Below, one piece after another: positions 61,850 through 64,000 of a DNA stretch of 64,000 nt. How positions within the stretch are numbered: the stretch's first letter is position 1; every line of letters starts with the position of its first letter. The DNA comes from Paulinella micropora (Eukaryota; Cercozoa; Imbricatea; Euglyphida; Paulinellidae). A program made the translations under genes and the position numbers. The stretch covers positions 202,501 through 266,500 of the forward strand of contig WBZZ01003893.1 in the NCBI GenBank assembly GCA_019918135.1, written 5' to 3'. The notes under the pieces are model-generated. The model did no database searches and was not told the DNA's origin. It saw only the letters and a list, made by a program, of their open reading frames with translations.

Positions 61850-62029
61850 GAATTTCACTTCTATCTGTCTTCGACAGATTTCTTTTTTATTCTCAAACAT
61901 CGTAAACAGACAAAAAAAAATTAAAAATGGGGACGATGTTTATCAACAAACGAGAATGAGCGTTATGTTGAATTTTCATTTAATCATTTAAAACTCAACA
62001 TTGAATGAAAGTGTAGTTGATAAATATCA
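61840..62029. repeat. MITE-like repeat family C, copy 5
   Basis: 190 bp, TGATATTTGAGAATTTCACT to GTAGTTGATAAATATCA. Inner arms ATTCTCAAACATCGT and ACGATGTTT...GAGAAT, and CTGTCTTCGACAG palindrome. The cleanest copy; it lies between the Cys-rich and membrane genes. Confidence 0.85.
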
Positions 62030-62383
62030 CTTTTTACTTGAAGAAGGCGATGGAAGGCAAATTCCTATGAGTAAAGTCAAAATTCCGACATAAGTATTAG
62101 CAACCTCACAAGGTAAGTTCTTTTCAGATAGCCTCACGATCCAAAGGGTTATAATGGCAATAATGGTACCCATTTGAAATAAGTATTTAATAAGTCTGCT
62201 GTCGGTTGGCTTATTTTTTATACAACAACAATTCCAGTTATCTTCCAATTCGTGCTCTATTTTTTTTTCCTCAGTCTTTAGTTCTACTTCAAGAACACGA
62301 GACTTTAATTCGGGAGTTAGTTCGCCATCCATATCCATAATAGGCGGTGGTCTGTGAAATCTAGTTGTGTTATTGTTGGGCAT
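62027..62383 (-). CDS. Polinton 3 two-helix membrane protein
   Basis: 118 residues, open: MPNNNTTRFHRPPPIMD, NWNCCCIKNKPTDSRLIKYL, FQMGTIIAIITLWIV and YVGILTLLIGICLPSPSSSKK. Counterpart of 21729. The start differs from the MPPRLHPPPP start of the other copies. Confidence 0.65.
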   Translation of the reverse strand: MPNNNTTRFHRPPPIMDMDGELTPELKSRVLEVELKTEEKKIEHELEDNWNCCCIKNKPTDSRLIKYLFQMGTIIAIITLWIVRLSEKNLPCEVANTYVGILTLLIGICLPSPSSSKK

Positions 62384-64000
62384 TAGGAGGAAGCGCGACT
62401 GCTCGTATTTCTGCCAATTGATTTGCTTGGTTTTGTAATATATTAAGTAAAGTTTTATTTTCTTTTTCTAAATTAACTACCTTTTCCGTTAAATGTTGAA
62501 AAGCACTGACCAATGTCGGAATAAAACTAGTATATGTTATACCTTCAAGATTTCCATTTCCATCATCCGCTTTCATTCCACTTTCAGATACAAATTCAGG
62601 AAATATTTTTCTTACTTCGTCCGCAATAAATCCGTGGTTCTTTTGTTCTTTCTTTTCGTCTGATTTCAAATAATATGAACAACAATTTATTTCCATTAGT
62701 TTCTCGCAACAATCCCCGCAGTCCAATCTTTTAATATCTGATTTTAGCCTCCTGTCCGATGAGTATGTCCAAGCACCATTAAGTGGAACATAATTATAAG
62801 CACCAGAAGGCTCACCCGTAGAGTTTGAAGTAGTCCAAGCATGAAGGACACCAGTTGCTGAAACAATTATGTCATAATTTGTATATCCTCCCGATTTAAA
62901 AAATATTTGCGGGTCGTAACTATATGGACTTGAACTGTTGGGATGATTACATCTCCCGCATTGCTTATGTTCATCGCATCGCTAAATGCTATGCTCCTCC
63001 AAGTGATACTCCTGATTTGTAGTTAAAAGCGAGTTTATCACTCATTTTGTATATTTGAAAGTTTGAGCCTGGGTCGCTTGATTTCCAGCCACCTCCCTCC
63101 CAATAACTATCAAAACTTAAAGCAATATTGTCCTGACTATAATTCAATAATTGGAATGTGGGATAAACTGATGTATGAACGAATGCTTGAATATGTGGGC
63201 CATTCGCATATCCTTCTGTTCCATATAATTCTAAGCCACCAGTTGCTCCTACTCCTTTTGTTGAGTTGCCTATGATAATCGGTTTTCCTAGTGCTGTTGT
63301 TATTTTATCACTCGTTGTTAATGTGGTTGTAGATATACCCGCATTGCTGTTAGTAATCCTTTTGTCCATAAAGTCCCAGTTGAACCATTTAATGACATTA
63401 ACAATTGTTCATTTGCATTTTCCCATATAAAACCATTAGTAGCAAGAGTTCCACTTCTAAATCTGATAGCATGAGCGGTAATACTTGTATCAGCCACCGA
63501 TGTTCTTCCACTTAATGATTTAGCAACCCCCAGCAGTCGCCATATATATTTCCCAGTTTGAGTCTGCTTCATCCCACATAAATATTCCATAAGCATTTGT
63601 CCCGTCATTGCATTTTGAATAGATAACTTACATCCTCCATTTGATGTTAATAATCCGCTAGTTGTTAATGTTGTCGTAGTTATTCCTGCGGTTGAAGTAA
63701 TTGTTCCAGCACTTGTTATGTTGTTTGAATTCATATCTAAGGCACCATAAAATCGCATACCACCAGCATTGTTAAAACGGACAATGTCAGATGAAGCACT
63801 TTTATTATCCAAAAGTTTTGAAATATAAAGACCTGCTCCTTTTACATCAAATGCTACATTCGTAATACATAACCTCTTTGGTTCGCGGTTCCACTTGTAG
63901 CAGTATTTAGAGTAAATAAGAAATATTGATAATCACCTGATGTCTGTGAAAGGAATATATCTCCTCCATTTTGGTTTAATATCCTCGCCCCATTATATGT
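62370..64000 (-). pseudogene. Polinton 3 fibre with S74-type end, broken, continues past window
   Basis: Frames match the fibre: SESGMKADDGNGNLEGITYTS, HGFIADEVRKIFPEF, the terminal coiled coil, LTTSDKITTA units and LDNKSASSDIVRFNNAGGMR. The S74-type start (SSDRRLKSDI) is readable around 62750. Broken a few times in the visible part; the rest lies to the right. Confidence 0.75.

Larger units (their letters stand above)
29738..64000 (+). mobile_element. Polinton 3, broken, interrupted by Polinton 2, right end outside window
   Basis: Two flanking pieces, about 29738-30354 and 51215-64000. The right piece has relics of pPolB, GKYKGK-type genes, structural protein, major capsid, protease, ATPase, 119 aa-type, Cys-rich, membrane and fibre genes in Polinton order. 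The left piece has one small gene and a possible left repeat tip (ACTACTATAGG...GCACACTT at 29738, compare TATAGG-11 nt-GCACACTT in Polinton 1). It is broken well over a dozen times and rearranged. Since Polinton 2 appears inserted in it, it should be older than Polinton 2. The left end is tentative. Confidence 0.7.

Noticed and set aside
7823-64000. Virophage or free large-virus genome instead of Polintons
   Set aside because: The inverted repeats with 6-bp target duplications, rve integrase and chromosomal nesting define integrated Polinton-type elements.
1-64000. tRNA or rRNA genes
   Set aside because: No cloverleaf-like or rRNA core sequence was noticed on either strand; a dedicated search was not possible here.

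Overview
The window is eukaryotic nuclear DNA almost wholly occupied by nested mobile elements, treated here as fossils. The evidence is a Ty1/copia-type LTR retrotransposon, three Polinton/Maverick-type elements with protein-primed DNA polymerase, integrase and capsid-type genes, and a clean short GT-AG intron in one small gene. The host cannot be named from the sequence; no host protein gene, rRNA or tRNA was recognised.

Layout. (1) About 1-5,900, minus strand: a broken copia element running off the left edge (RNase H, reverse transcriptase, integrase, protease, gag-side frames), followed by LTR-like non-coding sequence and a 70-bp tandem duplication. (2) About 6,331-7,816 and 29,133-29,737: gene-poor flanking DNA. 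(3) 7,823-29,126: Polinton 1, about 21.3 kb, with about 96-bp terminal inverted repeats and a perfect 6-bp target duplication TGTCCA. It looks nearly whole. (4) 30,355-51,214: Polinton 2, about 20.9 kb, with about 155-bp inverted repeats and target duplication GATATA; broken about a dozen times. (5) Polinton 3, in two parts around Polinton 2 (tentatively from 29,738 to 30,354, then 51,215 past the right edge); heavily broken and rearranged. Polinton 2 therefore appears to have landed inside Polinton 3, making 3 the older.

Shared Polinton plan, left to right: small DNA-binding-like protein, B-family protein-primed polymerase, one or two small GKYKGK-type proteins, a 415-417 aa structural-looking protein, double-jelly-roll-type major capsid protein, penton-type minor capsid protein, Ulp1/adenain-like cysteine protease, small basic GG-rich core peptide, A32/FtsK-like packaging ATPase, a 119 aa protein, a small secreted-looking Cys-rich protein on the other strand, a two-helix membrane protein, a long fibre ending in an S74-type chaperone domain, an acidic/basic coiled protein, an rve integrase, and one or two small genes before the right repeat. 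Polinton 1 also has a class-3-type lipase. Polymerase and integrase would serve replication and insertion; protease, ATPase, the two capsid proteins and the fibre form a virion-type module.

Notable signals are two families of short palindromes that sit in frame inside genes of Polinton 1, a TGATATTT-ended MITE-like repeat family placed at gene junctions in Polinton 3 (once in Polinton 2), a TATATA-type box abutting many start codons, and the phage-like fibre architecture.
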